Positions 1-9,223 of a DNA stretch of 44,415 bases are shown here, piece after piece. The DNA is from Chromatiales bacterium (GTDB taxonomy: Bacteria > Pseudomonadota > Gammaproteobacteria > SZUA-152), in the NCBI GenBank assembly GCA_026982555.1, contig JALSGT010000141.1:1-44415 (forward strand). Direction: 5' to 3'. The translations under genes and the position numbers were made by a program. A model generated the notes under the pieces. It was not told the origin of the DNA. It worked only from the letters and a program-made list of their open reading frames with translations, and made no database searches. The stretch's first letter is position 1; every line of letters begins with the position of its first letter.

Positions 1-51
1 AATAATCCTACATTCAAGGCTGGCAAAGCATTGAAAGATGCCGTAAACTAG
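1..51 (+). CDS. hupB: DNA-binding protein HU-beta, 3' end only
   Basis: The first 16 codons in frame 1 read NNPTFKAGKALKDAVN followed by TAG at 49-51. This is the conserved C-terminal tail of HU-type histone-like proteins. HU is a small dimeric nucleoid protein that bends DNA. Only the tail is visible because the gene starts upstream of the window. Finding hupB just before ppiD is the usual gammaproteobacterial order (lon-hupB-ppiD), which supports the call. Confidence 0.9.
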   Translation, partial: NNPTFKAGKALKDAVN

Positions 52-63
52 TCGGCTTTCCTG

Positions 64-139
64 GGGTGCTTAGCTCAGTTGGGAGAGCGTCGCCTTTACA
101 CGGCGAATGTCGGGGGTTCAAGTCCCTCAGCACCCACCA
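64..139 (+). tRNA. tRNA-Val (anticodon UAC)
   Basis: A 76-nt cloverleaf with encoded CCA. The acceptor stem GGGTGCT pairs with AGCACCC, the D stem is GCTC/GAGC, the anticodon stem is TCGCC/GGCGA and the loop TTTACAC gives anticodon TAC. The T arm is GGGGG-TTCAAGT-CCCTC. It starts 12 nt after the hupB stop and is probably co-transcribed with the next tRNA. Confidence 0.97.
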
Positions 140-201
140 TTAGCTCATATTGAACGATATGCTTGAGTTGAGTGATTGGGTTAAAGCCAGGTTTTTGTTG
201 G

Positions 202-278
202 GGAGTGGTAGTTCAGTTGGTTAGAATACCGGCCTGTCACGCCGGGGGTCGCGGGTTCGAGTCCCGTCCACTCCGCCA
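202..278 (+). tRNA. tRNA-Asp (anticodon GUC)
   Basis: A 77-nt cloverleaf with encoded CCA. The acceptor stem GGAGTGG pairs with CCACTCC and the anticodon loop CTGTCAC gives GTC. The T arm GCGGG-TTCGAGT-CCCGT is canonical. It lies 62 nt after tRNA-Val and just upstream of a strong terminator, suggesting a two-tRNA transcript that ends before ppiD. Confidence 0.97.
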
Positions 279-291
279 CTATTAGTATTTA

Positions 292-324
292 AGGCGTTCC
301 TATCTGATGTGGGAGCGCCTTTTT
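292..324 (+). terminator. Rho-independent terminator after the tRNA pair
   Basis: AGGCGTTCC (292-300) pairs with GGAGCGCCT (312-320) through nine base pairs including one G-T. The loop is 11 nt and is followed directly by a T run (320-324). It lies 13 nt after tRNA-Asp and separates the tRNAs from ppiD. Confidence 0.85.
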
Positions 325-342
325 ACTTTCTGCTGTTGAGCT

Positions 343-370
343 CTTGAAGCGACTGATAAGATAACCATAT
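343..370 (+). promoter_or_regulatory. Candidate heat-shock (sigma-32-like) promoter of ppiD
   Basis: CTTGAAG (343-349) resembles the sigma-32 -35 element CTTGAAA. After 13 nt, AACCATAT (363-370) matches six of eight positions of CCCCATnT. It sits just past the tRNA terminator, about 108 nt before the ppiD ATG. E. coli ppiD is described as a heat-shock gene, so the match is biologically sensible, but it is a visual consensus match only. Confidence 0.4.
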
Positions 371-477
371 CCGGAATATACCGGAACCTTAAGTGGAAAT
401 ATTCAGTCGAAACAACGGTCAGATAAAATATATTTTTACACTAAATACATATTCAGAATTAACCACGAAGAAAAAAT

Positions 478-2388
478 ATGCTGAGTTTTATTCGAGATCG
501 TGCCCAGGGTTGGATCGCCTGGGTAATAGTAGGTTTGCTAATAATCCCTTTTGCGCTTTGGGGTGTTAACGAATACGTTGGCGGTGGTGACAAGCTGGTG
601 GCGGCCACTGTTAATGGCACCGACATCGGGCAACGTGAATTTCAGCAGGCTTTTTATGATCAACGGGGTCGTATGCAGCAAATGCTGGGTGGCCAGTATG
701 ATGCGCAGCTTTTTGACCCACAGATAAAACAGCGGGTTATTAATGAACTGGTTGATCGTGAGTTGTTATTGCAAAATGCGGAAGAGATGGGTTTTCGGGT
801 CAGTGATCAAACAGTGGTGGCGGCGATTCAGAGTATTGAGGCCTTTCGTGAAGGTGGTGCCTTTTCTGTCAGTCTGTATCAGCAACAGTTACAAACCCAG
901 GGGCAATCACCCACTGCATTTGAACGTTATGTAAAACGCATTATGACTGCCGGACAATTGCCTGATGGTCTGGCAAGCTCGGCGTTTGTAACGGATGCGG
1001 AATTGGACGCAGTGATCAGACTGGAGAAACAGCAACGCGATTTTCAGTATTTTGTTTTGAGTACGTCACAATTTCGGGATGAATCGCTGGCTGATGACGC
1101 AGCAATCAAGAGTTATTATGAGCAACATGCGGACCGGTTTTTGACACCGGAGAAAGTGCGTGTTGAATATGTGGAATTGTCTGTTGCCGCATTAAAGAGT
1201 GACGAAGAGCCCAGCGAAGAAGAGTTACATGAATTTTATGAAACCAATCAGAATCAATTCAGTGTGGCGGAAGAACGTCAGGCCAGCCATATCCTGATTC
1301 AGTTGGAAGAAGGTGCCGATGAAGCGGCCATTGCGGCAGCACGCGAAAAAGCGGAAAGCCTGGTGACAAGACTGAATGCGGGTGAATCTTTTGAAAAACT
1401 GGCCAAAGAAAACTCGGATGACCCCGGCTCCGCCGAAACGGGAGGGGATCTGGGCTATTTTGGACGCGATATTATGGAGCCTGATTTTGAGGAAGTTGCT
1501 TTTTCTCTCAAGTTGAATGAAGTTAGCGAACCGGTATTGACCTCGTTTGGTTATCACATCATCAAAGTGACCGGGATTCGTGAGCGAGAGGTGAAACCTT
1601 TTGCCGACGTGCGTGATGACATTCTTGCGCAATTTCAAAACGATGCCGCAGAACGTGAATATTTTGAGCTGGCTGAAAAATTAACGAATCTGGCTTATGA
1701 AATGCCGGATTCTCTCAGTGAAACAGCAGACGAACTGGGGCTTGAACTCAAGCAAAGTCCATTTTTCGAAAGACATGGTGGTACCGGTGTATTTGCCAAT
1801 CCGCGTATTGTGGCCGCAGCTTACAGCGACGACGTATTGAAACAGGGTTTTAACAGTGAGCCTCTCGACGTTGATGAAAATCATGTGTTGGTGTTGCGTT
1901 TGCTGGAGCATCAAAAAGCGGACCGGCGTCCACTGAGTGATGTGACATCGCAAGTTAAACAATCGTTGATTCAGGAAAAGGCCCGTGAGGCAGCGAAGGC
2001 TGCCGGAGAAAAGGCCTTGCAGCAACTGGAGGCGGGAGAGTCTGCTGAAACTGTCAGCAAGGCATTGTCAGTAGACTGGAAGGATGCTGATGCGGTTATG
2101 CGTGATACAAAAGACCATGATACCCAGATTATCAAACAGGTCTTTCGTTTAACGCATCCGTCGTCACCCGATAGTCCACGTTATAGCGGCGTGGTATTGA
2201 ACTCAGGAGATTACGCTGTGATTCGCTTGAATAAAGTGGTTGATGGTGATCCGACCACAATGGATGTTGCTGAACGTGAAACGTTAAAACGCCGCTTAGC
2301 TGGTGAGCAGGGTGCCAATGCGCAATTGCATCTTATCTCGCGGCTTAAAGCTGATGCTAAAGTTATTGTGCAGAACGATGATTTGTAG
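478..2388 (+). CDS. ppiD: Periplasmic folding chaperone PpiD (SurA-N/parvulin family)
   Basis: A 636-residue inner-membrane-anchored periplasmic chaperone with a parvulin-type domain, expected to help newly exported outer-membrane proteins fold near the Sec translocon. A single N-terminal transmembrane helix (about residues 12-32) follows a short basic stretch. A SurA-N-like chaperone region spans about 35-190. The parvulin domain at about 255-365 carries [16 protein letters not shown] and SFGYHIIKV signatures. The C-terminal part is long and charged. The length agrees with E. coli PpiD (about 620). The ATG at 478 has an upstream GAAGAA. It lies between the tRNAs and fabI, the typical place. 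A heat-shock-like promoter lies upstream. Parvulin-domain activity in PpiD proteins is often weak, so isomerase activity cannot be inferred from sequence alone. Confidence 0.96.
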   Translation: MLSFIRDRAQGWIAWVIVGLLIIPFALWGVNEYVGGGDKLVAATVNGTDIGQREFQQAFYDQRGRMQQMLGGQYDAQLFDPQIKQRVINELVDRELLLQNAEEMGFRVSDQTVVAAIQSIEAFREGGAFSVSLYQQQLQTQGQSPTAFERYVKRIMTAGQLPDGLASSAFVTDAELDAVIRLEKQQRDFQYFVLSTSQFRDESLADDAAIKSYYEQHADRFLTPEKVRVEYVELSVAALKSDEEPSEEELHEFYETNQNQFSVAEERQASHILIQLEEGADEAAIAAAREKAESLVTRLNAGESFEKLAKENSDDPGSAETGGDLGYFGRDIMEPDFEEVAFSLKLNEVSEPVLTSFGYHIIKVTGIREREVKPFADVRDDILAQFQNDAAEREYFELAEKLTNLAYEMPDSLSETADELGLELKQSPFFERHGGTGVFANPRIVAAAYSDDVLKQGFNSEPLDVDENHVLVLRLLEHQKADRRPLSDVTSQVKQSLIQEKAREAAKAAGEKALQQLEAGESAETVSKALSVDWKDADAVMRDTKDHDTQIIKQVFRLTHPSSPDSPRYSGVVLNSGDYAVIRLNKVVDGDPTTMDVAERETLKRRLAGEQGANAQLHLISRLKADAKVIVQNDDL

Positions 2389-2480
2389 TCATTGTCAGTA
2401 GTTGTGGTTAAAAGGGTGTTAACAATATTATCAAACTGCTTGTTTGTTATAACTTTTTGAAATATTGGGGAAGTTAACAA

Positions 2481-2975
2481 ATGAAAATAATTAGATTTAC
2501 CCCGTTATTTTTTGTTTGACGTTATTTTCTTGCGCGACCCAGTCTGTAAATAGAGTCGATTTTGAAAATTCTCTTTCATACGATTTTCGACTTGATATCG
2601 ATAAAATTAAGAAGTCGGGAGACTTTTTAGTGATTTCGGGGAAAAATAAAGAAAAAATTGTAATTTCTGAAAACCACCTGGATGAGATTCTAAATCAGAT
2701 TAAGCCATCGATAACAAGTTTAGAGTTTTTTTGATCAGGTTTACGATGAATCTATTAATAAACCCAAAGTGTCATCACAGGTAATTGATTTTAAAAATGG
2801 TTTTTTGGACCAGGAAGTAAAAAATAAACTTAAAAGAAATAAGAAAAACAGTGTGGTCTACCTTTGGGAGTTTCCAGGCAACAAATTTAAAATCATTGAG
2901 TTTGCAAATGGTAAAAATTATTTTTTAAGTATTTATGTAGAAAATTACGGTAAAAGTAACTTTTTGGCAGAATAA
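2481..2975 (+). pseudogene. Small lipoprotein gene broken by two compensating poly-T frameshifts
   Basis: An ATG at 2481 behind GGGGAAG starts a lipoprotein-type signal peptide. At the T run 2508-2513 the frame hits TGA (2517-2519), yet reading on in the -1 frame completes a lipobox (LFSC). That frame continues to TGA at 2732-2734, inside a second T run (2726-2732), where the shift reverses and the reading continues to TAA at 2973-2975. Adding one T to the first run and removing one from the second gives one 164-residue protein: 18-residue lipoprotein signal with the acceptor Cys at position 18, then a lysine-rich, AT-coded mature part. I do not recognise the family. It is either a decayed gene, a slippage-controlled gene or a product of homopolymer sequencing error. 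Composition differs from ppiD and fabI, suggesting acquisition. Confidence 0.7.
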
Positions 2976-2987
2976 GCGAGGTTTTTT

Positions 2988-3092
2988 ATGTCAAGTCTAT
3001 CTGAAGATGATCAAAACGATATAACAAGAGTGCTTGTTAAGTTGTATGGTGATCAAGCAAAGAGTGGGCCTGTAAACGACAGGGTGTACTAG
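2988..3092 (+). CDS. Hypothetical 34-residue acidic protein or gene remnant
   Basis: An ATG at 2988 preceded by GCGAGG opens 34 codons (MSSLSEDDQNDITRVLVKLY..., ending NDRVY) to TAG at 3090-3092. It starts 12 nt after the frameshifted lipoprotein and shares its AT-rich composition, so the two probably form one transcript. The N-terminal half looks like a helical acidic domain start, so it may be the truncated 5' end of a longer gene. No family recognised. Confidence 0.4.
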   Translation: MSSLSEDDQNDITRVLVKLYGDQAKSGPVNDRVY

Positions 3093-3096
3093 GCGT

Positions 3097-3116
3097 GCAT
3101 TTTTTGGCCAAAATGC
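3097..3116 (+). terminator. Hairpin after the small AT-rich genes, weak terminator candidate
   Basis: GCATTTT (3097-3103) and AAAATGC (3110-3116) form a 7-bp stem with a 6-nt loop. The downstream sequence is T-rich (TAAATTTTCGCTTTT) rather than a pure T run. It lies 4 nt after the 34-codon ORF and 84 nt beyond the fabI stop on the other strand, so it could serve either direction. Confidence 0.3.
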
Positions 3117-3200
3117 TAAATTTTCGCTTTTAGTTGTCTCATAATCCCGGTAAACAGCCGTTAAATTTTTTCCATCCCTGGAATGCTATTGCTGTTTTCT

Positions 3201-3986
3201 TCAGTTTGATTGCGCCATGCCAGTGATGTTGTAACCGCCGTCCACATAAGTAATCTCACCGGTAATCCCGGAAGCCAGGTCGGAGCAAAGGAAGGCTGCT
3301 GCATTGCCGACCTCTTCGATACTGACATTGCGTCGCAGTGGTGTGTTTTGTGCGCTGTAGTTCAGCATGGATTTGAAGTTTTTGATGCCTGCTGCCGCGA
3401 GTGTACGAATAGGTCCGGCGGAGATGGCGTTAACGCGGATATTCTCTGGTCCTAAGTTGGCGGCCATGTAACGCACGTTGGCTTCCAGGCTGGCCTTGGC
3501 CAGGCCCATCACATTGTAGTTGGGCAGTACCCGCTCGGCACCCAGATAACTCAGTGTCAACAGCGCGGCATTACGTCCCTGCATCATGTTGCGCGCGCCT
3601 TTCGCCAGTGCGGCAAAGCTATAGGAGCTGATTTCGTGCGCGGTGTTGAAGCCTTCGCGGGTCACGCTGTCAAGGTATTCGCCTTCCAGCTCTTCACGCG
3701 GGGCATAGGCTACTGAGTGAATCAGAATATCCAGGTGATCCCAGAAATCATCCAGTTTTTCAAAGACTGTGGTGATCTCTTCATCGCTGGCGACATCGCA
3801 CGGCAGCACAATGTCTGAACCGCATTCAGCGGCGAGTTTTTCCACCCGACCTTGTAGTTTTTCGTTTTGGTAAGTGAAGGCCAGTTCGGCGCCTTCGCGG
3901 TGCATCGCCTGGGCAATGCCCCAGGCGATGGAACGATTACTGGCGCAGCCGACGATCAGCGCGCGTTTGCCATTTAAGAATCCCAT
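3201..3986 (-). CDS. fabI: Enoyl-[acyl-carrier-protein] reductase (NADH), FabI
   Basis: A 261-residue short-chain dehydrogenase that reduces trans-2-enoyl-ACP in the last step of each fatty-acid elongation cycle; cytosolic homotetramer in the family. The N terminus [20 protein letters not shown] carries the FabI-type nucleotide-binding loop. The catalytic segment has the Tyr...Tyr-x6-Lys arrangement ([20 protein letters not shown], about residues 145-164), and [11 protein letters not shown] follows, the loop contacted by triclosan-type inhibitors. Length equals E. coli FabI within one residue. The start at 3986 was preferred over upstream in-frame codons because AAAGGAT precedes it and the family begins exactly here. 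It is divergent from the ABC ATPase gene. Confidence 0.97.
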   Translation of the reverse strand: MGFLNGKRALIVGCASNRSIAWGIAQAMHREGAELAFTYQNEKLQGRVEKLAAECGSDIVLPCDVASDEEITTVFEKLDDFWDHLDILIHSVAYAPREELEGEYLDSVTREGFNTAHEISSYSFAALAKGARNMMQGRNAALLTLSYLGAERVLPNYNVMGLAKASLEANVRYMAANLGPENIRVNAISAGPIRTLAAAGIKNFKSMLNYSAQNTPLRRNVSIEEVGNAAAFLCSDLASGITGEITYVDGGYNITGMAQSN

Positions 3987-4071
3987 GGTGGATATCCTTT
4001 TTTGATTGGTGTCTGTTATGTGGGGCAGGGCCGCAACAGGTTTGTGTGAATACCCTGCCTTAAGTTGTCGT

Positions 4072-4100
4072 ATTATACGCAATGGTGCTCCAAAAGTGGT
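4072..4100 (-). promoter_or_regulatory. Candidate fabI promoter (perfect -10)
   Basis: On the minus strand a perfect TATAAT lies at 4077-4072, about 85 nt before the fabI start. The matching -35 region (around 4095-4100) reads ACCACT, which is poor. This is the best sigma-70 -10 in the fabI/ABC divergent region. Confidence 0.4.
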
Positions 4101-4236
4101 ACGTTTTGTCCGTCCATGAGTGATTGGGTCTGCGGCCAGGTGATGGATGTTTATGCGGTGTGTTTTCAATCGGTGAGGAGAAGGGTTTGATATCCAGGTT
4201 GCGAAGAGTCGGATGGTTTATCGGGGCCACAATAAA

Positions 4237-6255
4237 ATGACGAATCCCTTGCTGAAAATAGACTCTTTGCAAACCAGCTTTGTCACTGTGGATGGCATGG
4301 TGCATGCGGTGGATGGTATTAGTCTGGAAATACAACGGGGGCAAACGTTTGCGCTGCTGGGTGAATCCGGCTGTGGAAAATCCATGACAGCATTGTCTAC
4401 CATGCGCTTGCTGCCTGAGCCCGCTGGGCGTATTACCCAGGGCAGTATTTGTCTCAATGGGGATGATTTATTGCAATTGTCGGAAATGGCCATGCGTAAT
4501 GTGCGCGGCAAACGCATTGCGATGATATTTCAGGAGCCCATGAGCAGTCTGAACCCGGTGCTGACTATCGGCTCGCAAATCGCCGAAAGTATATGCGGGC
4601 AAAATAATGCACAGGCGGTACGCGCTCGTGTGTTGGCGCTGCTGGATGCTGTGGGTATTCCCGATCCTGCGCAACGTTACCATGAGTACCCGCATCAACT
4701 GTCAGGTGGCATGAAGCAGCGGGTGATGATTGCTGTCGCGCTTGCGGGTGAGCCGGACTTGTTGATTGCTGATGAGCCTACTACGGCGCTGGACGTGACG
4801 ATTCAGGCACAAGTGCTGAGTCTTATGCGCCAATTGCAAAAAGATACGGGTATGGCCATTCTGCTGATTACGCATGATCTTGGTGTCGTGTCAGAAATGG
4901 CAGACCGTGTGGCAGTGATGTATGCCGGACAAATTGTGGAAGAAGCGGATCGCGCTGCATTTTTTACCAACCCTCAACACCCTTATTCAAAAAAACTGTT
5001 TGCCTCCCTGCCTGACATAAAAAAACGTGGGCAACGCTTGGAGATAATACCGGGGAGTGTACCCTCGTTGGCTACCGGGTTTAGCGGGTGTCGCTTTGTG
5101 GATCGTTGTGACGACGCAATTGATGTCTGTCATGTCCAGTCACCCGGGTGGGTCACAACGGCATCATCGGGTGGTGTGCGTTGTTTTAAATTTGAGATGA
5201 CCTATCAACAGCAGTTTTCAATAGCGGATAAAAAAGAAACAGCGCCGGGCCGTGGTGCTGAACAATCAGTAAAAAGTAATAAGACATTGTTGGCGGTTCA
5301 TGGACTCAAGGTGCATTTTCCCATTCGCAAAGGTGTGTTGCAACGGGTGGTGAACCATGTCAAAGCGGTGGATGACATTTCTTTATCGATTCCTGAAGGC
5401 CATACACTGGCATTGGTGGGTGAGTCAGGCTGCGGTAAAACCACAGCAGGAAAAAGTATTTTACAATTGGTGAAACCGACTGCGGGCAAAGTGCAATTTG
5501 CAAACAGGGAGTTTACGGCTTTGTCACAGGCACAATTACGCCAGCACCGCAGTGATATTCAGATTATTTTTCAAGACCCCTTTTCCTCCATGAATCCGCG
5601 TATGGTGGTGACGGATATCATTGAAGAAGGGATGATCATTCAGGGATTAGGCGGTGACGCACAGGCGCGTGCTGTGCGTGTTGACCAACTGTTGGAACAA
5701 GTGGGTTTGTCAGCCGACAGTAAATATCGTTATCCACATGAGTTTTCCGGTGGCCAGCGTCAGCGTATCTGTATTGCTCGCGCTTTGGCGGTAGACCCTA
5801 AACTGATTATTTGTGATGAACCCACCAGTGCGCTGGATGTTTCTGTGCAGGCACAAATTCTTAATCTGTTGAAAGACCTGCAAGATGAGCTGGGTCTGGC
5901 GTATTTGTTTATTACGCACGATTTATCGGTTGTGGAATATTTGGCACACGAGGTGGCCGTAATGTATCTGGGGCGCATTGTAGAGCAGGGTGATGTGCAG
6001 GATGTCATGGAAAACCCGTTGCATCCTTACACTAAAGCATTACTGGCTGCTGTACCGGTCATTGAAAAATCAACCAAAGGTGTTGAACGTGGCATTGTCA
6101 GTGTGCAGGGTGAAATGCCGTCGCCGATCAATCCGCCCTCGGGGTGCCACTTTCACCCGCGTTGCACTCAATCTATGCCGGAATGCAAACAATGTTATCC
6201 CGACCCACGGTTTTTAAGTGAAGGACATATGGCGCGTTGTTTTCTTTATGGATAA
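4237..6255 (+). CDS. Fused double ATP-binding protein of a peptide ABC transporter (YejF/OppDF type)
   Basis: About 672 residues containing two complete ABC ATPase halves that would energise import of peptides or related solutes at the inner membrane. The first half has Walker A GESGCGKS (about residue 42), signature LSGGMKQR and Walker B LLIADEP. The second has GESGCGKT (about 395), FSGGQRQR and LIICDEP. Each half ends in the Cys-containing oligopeptide-transporter C-terminal region (GCRFVDRC and GCHFHPRC). Start: an in-frame ATG at 4213 also exists; 4237 ([11 protein letters not shown]) fits the family better, but neither has a good Shine-Dalgarno. No permease or substrate-binding gene is adjacent. 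In Pseudomonas the corresponding locus carries them, so this ATPase is an orphan or works with permeases encoded elsewhere. Confidence 0.93.
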   Translation: MTNPLLKIDSLQTSFVTVDGMVHAVDGISLEIQRGQTFALLGESGCGKSMTALSTMRLLPEPAGRITQGSICLNGDDLLQLSEMAMRNVRGKRIAMIFQEPMSSLNPVLTIGSQIAESICGQNNAQAVRARVLALLDAVGIPDPAQRYHEYPHQLSGGMKQRVMIAVALAGEPDLLIADEPTTALDVTIQAQVLSLMRQLQKDTGMAILLITHDLGVVSEMADRVAVMYAGQIVEEADRAAFFTNPQHPYSKKLFASLPDIKKRGQRLEIIPGSVPSLATGFSGCRFVDRCDDAIDVCHVQSPGWVTTASSGGVRCFKFEMTYQQQFSIADKKETAPGRGAEQSVKSNKTLLAVHGLKVHFPIRKGVLQRVVNHVKAVDDISLSIPEGHTLALVGESGCGKTTAGKSILQLVKPTAGKVQFANREFTALSQAQLRQHRSDIQIIFQDPFSSMNPRMVVTDIIEEGMIIQGLGGDAQARAVRVDQLLEQVGLSADSKYRYPHEFSGGQRQRICIARALAVDPKLIICDEPTSALDVSVQAQILNLLKDLQDELGLAYLFITHDLSVVEYLAHEVAVMYLGRIVEQGDVQDVMENPLHPYTKALLAAVPVIEKSTKGVERGIVSVQGEMPSPINPPSGCHFHPRCTQSMPECKQCYPDPRFLSEGHMARCFLYG

Positions 6256-6317
6256 AAAGGCAACGCACATTTTTGTATTGTCATAAAGGGTTGCTTTAAT
6301 AATGGTGGTGGTAAAGT

Positions 6318-8123
6318 TTAAGATTGCTGTGTTATATCCACATACAGCGTCAACCGCTGCCCGGGTTGCAGGTATTTGCCTTTTTTCAGCGAATTCCACT
6401 GTCGAAGCTTGGCGATGGTAACGCTGAATTTCTGTGCGATGCGTGCCAGTGAATCACCTTTGCGTACGCGGTAATGCACCTGTTGGTGGGTGGCACTACG
6501 TGGCAGGGAGACAAATTGTCTGTCTGCACGACTGGGTTTTTTTGTCCAGATTACCAGTTGCTGGCCGGGCTTGAGTGTATCTTTGGGTGACATGCCGTTC
6601 CATGAGGCGAGCTGGCTGACTTTGACGTTGTATTTGCGTGAAATATCCCAGAAGGTGTCGCCGCGTTTGACGGTGTGATGTAGTTTATGGCCGTTACGTT
6701 TAGTGCCTTGCAGGGCGACGCGACGGCGGTCTTCGCTCAGGTAGTGTTTGAGGTTTTTGGTGGCCACGGGGATGATAATGCTTTGTCCTGCGCGTATCCA
6801 CTTGTCGCGGATATTGTTGACTTCTTGCAGCAGTGCCACGGAGGTTTGAAATTTACGTGCAATGTGGCCGAGCGTTTCGCCTTCACGAATGCGGTGTCGT
6901 TCCCAGCGTACACGGTCCTTTTTGTCGATTTTGGCCAGGGCTGTACGAAATGTTTCTGCTTTATGGATGGGCAGTAACAGGGTGTGTGGTCCCTTGGGGT
7001 CGGTGGCCCAGCGATTGTAGGCGGGGTTGAGTTGATACATGGTTTCGATGGGCAGTTCGGCCAGTTCGGCGGCCAGAGCCAGGTCAATCTGTGAGCCGAC
7101 ATCAACATGTTCGAGGTAGGGTTTGTCGGGAATAGAGGTGAGCGTTACACCATGGGCTTTATAATGTTGGACGATGGCGCTGATGGCGAGCAGTTTGGGG
7201 ACATAGCCTTGGGTTTCCTTCGGTAGGTCCAGCGACCAGAAGTCGGTGGGGCGACCTTTCTTTTTGTTCTTTTTCACGGCGCGTGCTACGCGGCCTTCGC
7301 CGGAGTTATAGGAAGCCAGTGCCAGCAGCCAGTCGCCGTCGAAACGTTTGTGCAGGCGTTCAAGATAATCCAGTGCGGCTTTGGTGGCTTTGGGTATGTC
7401 GCGTCGGCCGTCATACCACCAGTTTTGTTTCAGACCGTAGTGTTTGCCGGTGGAGGGGATGAATTGCCAGATGCCAGCGGCCCGGCCAGAGGAGTAGGCG
7501 AAGGGCTGGAAGGCACTTTCCACTACGGGCAGCAGTGCAATTTCCATGGGCATGCCACGAGCTTCGACTTCTTGCACGATGTCATAAAGGAAAGGGCGGG
7601 CACGTTCTGCTACGCGGTCGAGATAAGGCTGGTGTTTGGCGTACCACTCGATATAGGGGCGAACCAGTGGGTGCTCCTGGCTGCCTAGCTGGAAGCCGCT
7701 GCGCAGGCGGTGCCAGAGGTCTTTGTTTTTAAGTGGATTTTCAGGCTGGCTTTCGGGTTGGGCGAGTGGAGTGATGGTGTTGTCGTGACCGGTATCGCGA
7801 CGTGCTTCTTCGATTGTCCACGGTTCATCGGTGCTGTTATCGGATTCCTGATTTGCCACCAGTGCCCACCAGGGGGTGGCGGTGTCGGGCACGTAAGGCA
7901 GGTGCCGGGAACGGTGTCTGATGGTCGATGTGTCAGCAGTATTTGTGCTGCTCGTTGGTTGCGCTGTTGTAACGAGGGGAGTATCGGCGCTTGTGTTGAC
8001 CGTTGTGTCAGTGTTTTTTGTATCGGCAGATTCCCCTGTTTTGGTTAAACCGGCCAGGCTTGCACACCCAGCCAGTAATAGTATGAGCAGTGAAGTGACA
8101 AGGCGTAAAAATGAAAATGACAT
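6318..8123 (-). CDS. mltD: Membrane-bound lytic murein transglycosylase D with three LysM repeats
   Basis: A 601-residue lipoprotein that cleaves peptidoglycan glycan strands, leaving 1,6-anhydromuramic ends. The signal peptide ends in LLLAGC (lipidated Cys about residue 20). After a Ser/Thr-rich linker comes a family-1 SLT domain with the catalytic Glu in LPVVESAFQPFA and the GIWQFIPSTGKHYGL signature. Three LysM peptidoglycan-binding repeats follow at the C terminus (REGETLGHIA, KRGDTFWDIS, RKGDSLARIA). The start at 8123 was chosen because the lipoprotein signal begins there; upstream in-frame codons lack one. gloB lies upstream in the same direction, as in Pseudomonas. Confidence 0.95.
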   Translation of the reverse strand: MSFSFLRLVTSLLILLLAGCASLAGLTKTGESADTKNTDTTVNTSADTPLVTTAQPTSSTNTADTSTIRHRSRHLPYVPDTATPWWALVANQESDNSTDEPWTIEEARRDTGHDNTITPLAQPESQPENPLKNKDLWHRLRSGFQLGSQEHPLVRPYIEWYAKHQPYLDRVAERARPFLYDIVQEVEARGMPMEIALLPVVESAFQPFAYSSGRAAGIWQFIPSTGKHYGLKQNWWYDGRRDIPKATKAALDYLERLHKRFDGDWLLALASYNSGEGRVARAVKKNKKKGRPTDFWSLDLPKETQGYVPKLLAISAIVQHYKAHGVTLTSIPDKPYLEHVDVGSQIDLALAAELAELPIETMYQLNPAYNRWATDPKGPHTLLLPIHKAETFRTALAKIDKKDRVRWERHRIREGETLGHIARKFQTSVALLQEVNNIRDKWIRAGQSIIIPVATKNLKHYLSEDRRRVALQGTKRNGHKLHHTVKRGDTFWDISRKYNVKVSQLASWNGMSPKDTLKPGQQLVIWTKKPSRADRQFVSLPRSATHQQVHYRVRKGDSLARIAQKFSVTIAKLRQWNSLKKGKYLQPGQRLTLYVDITQQS

Positions 8124-8237
8124 ATTGAGTTTTCTTGGATGAGTGTTTACGGGGATTTGAGAGACAAGACAAGTAGTTAGACGATTATGACAATAAATGT
8201 GTTCCACGTCATGTTGTCGGCCAGGGAGGCTTGTTTT

Positions 8238-9032
8238 TTAATCCAGGGTATCTTTCCAATGGCGCACTGTGGCAAAAACCTCAGTACTTGTGTGTAGTTT
8301 GCGACCGGAAAAGCCCTCGGCAGCACGAACGACTCCGGCTTGCTCACAGCGCAAAAAGGGGTTGGTGGCTTTTTCGTCCCCCAGTGATGAGGGCACGGTG
8401 GCCTGGCCCCGTTCGCGCTGCTGTCGCACGGTTTGCTGGCGTGCCTGGAGGGCGAGGTTATCAGGTTCGACAATGCGGGCGAAGGCCAGATTGTCTGTCG
8501 TATATTCGTGGGCGCAGTAGACCCGGGTGTCATCGGGCAGGGAGGCGATCTGGCTCAGTGAATCGTGCATTTGCGCTGGTGTGCCTTCAAAAAGGCGGCC
8601 ACAGCCACCGGCAAACAGGGTGTCACCGACGAAAATCATGCCGTGTCCGTCAATATTGCTGGCCGGGTGATAATAGGCGATGTGTCCGGCAGTGTGGCCG
8701 GGTACGTGCAAAACCTGGAAATCCGCCGCCAGTGCCTCGATGTGTACAGGGTCGCCTTCGGCCAGCGGTTGGCTGACGTGGGAGATAGTTTCACAGGCAG
8801 GACCGTAAACCGGCATAGGCCAGCGGGTCAGCAGTTCTTCAATACCACCGACATGATCCCAATGATGGTGGGTGATCAAAATGGCTACCGGTTTCAGTGA
8901 TTGTGCGGTAATGGCGGCGATGACCGGGGTGGCGTCGCCGGGATCGACGATAACCACTTGCGGTTGCTCCGGGTGTCGGATCAACCAGATGTAATTATCT
9001 TCAAAGGCAGTGATAGTGTGGACAGTGAGCAT
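8238..9032 (-). CDS. gloB: Hydroxyacylglutathione hydrolase (glyoxalase II)
   Basis: A 264-residue metallo-beta-lactamase-fold hydrolase that splits S-lactoylglutathione to D-lactate and glutathione, finishing methylglyoxal detoxification in the cytosol. The metal site THHHWDH is at about residues 54-60, with further ligands in HVPGHTAGHI, FVGDTLFAGGCGRLFEG and CAHEYT. The C-terminal NPFLR segment is the usual glutathione-binding region. Length matches the family (about 255). It precedes mltD on the same strand with a 114-nt gap and is divergent from the methyltransferase gene. Confidence 0.96.
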   Translation of the reverse strand: MLTVHTITAFEDNYIWLIRHPEQPQVVIVDPGDATPVIAAITAQSLKPVAILITHHHWDHVGGIEELLTRWPMPVYGPACETISHVSQPLAEGDPVHIEALAADFQVLHVPGHTAGHIAYYHPASNIDGHGMIFVGDTLFAGGCGRLFEGTPAQMHDSLSQIASLPDDTRVYCAHEYTTDNLAFARIVEPDNLALQARQQTVRQQRERGQATVPSSLGDEKATNPFLRCEQAGVVRAAEGFSGRKLHTSTEVFATVRHWKDTLD

Positions 9033-9049
9033 GTGCTGGTCTCTGTAAC

Positions 9050-9214
9050 GTGTACCGGGAAGCGGTGAGTTTACGTGAAGTGCTGCGTGTCTGCATTGCC
9101 GGGGGGGATTCGACTGGTGATGAGGTGGCAGAGCAGGTATCGTTACGCAGTGCGCTTGCTACGAATATTGTTCGTGAATGGCTGACCCCTAATCCACCCC
9201 AAGTAATTTTTTGA
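9050..9214 (+). CDS. Possible 54-codon ORF in the gloB upstream region
   Basis: From GTG at 9050 an open frame of 54 codons (VYREAVSLREVLRV... ending NPPQVIF) runs to TGA at 9212-9214. It fills almost the whole 191-nt gap between gloB and the methyltransferase gene. Residue composition looks protein-like, but there is no clear ribosome binding site, no recognised family, and the space must also hold divergent promoters. Treat as weak. Confidence 0.2.
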   Translation: MYREAVSLREVLRVCIAGGDSTGDEVAEQVSLRSALATNIVREWLTPNPPQVIF

Positions 9215-9223
9215 TCAATTATC

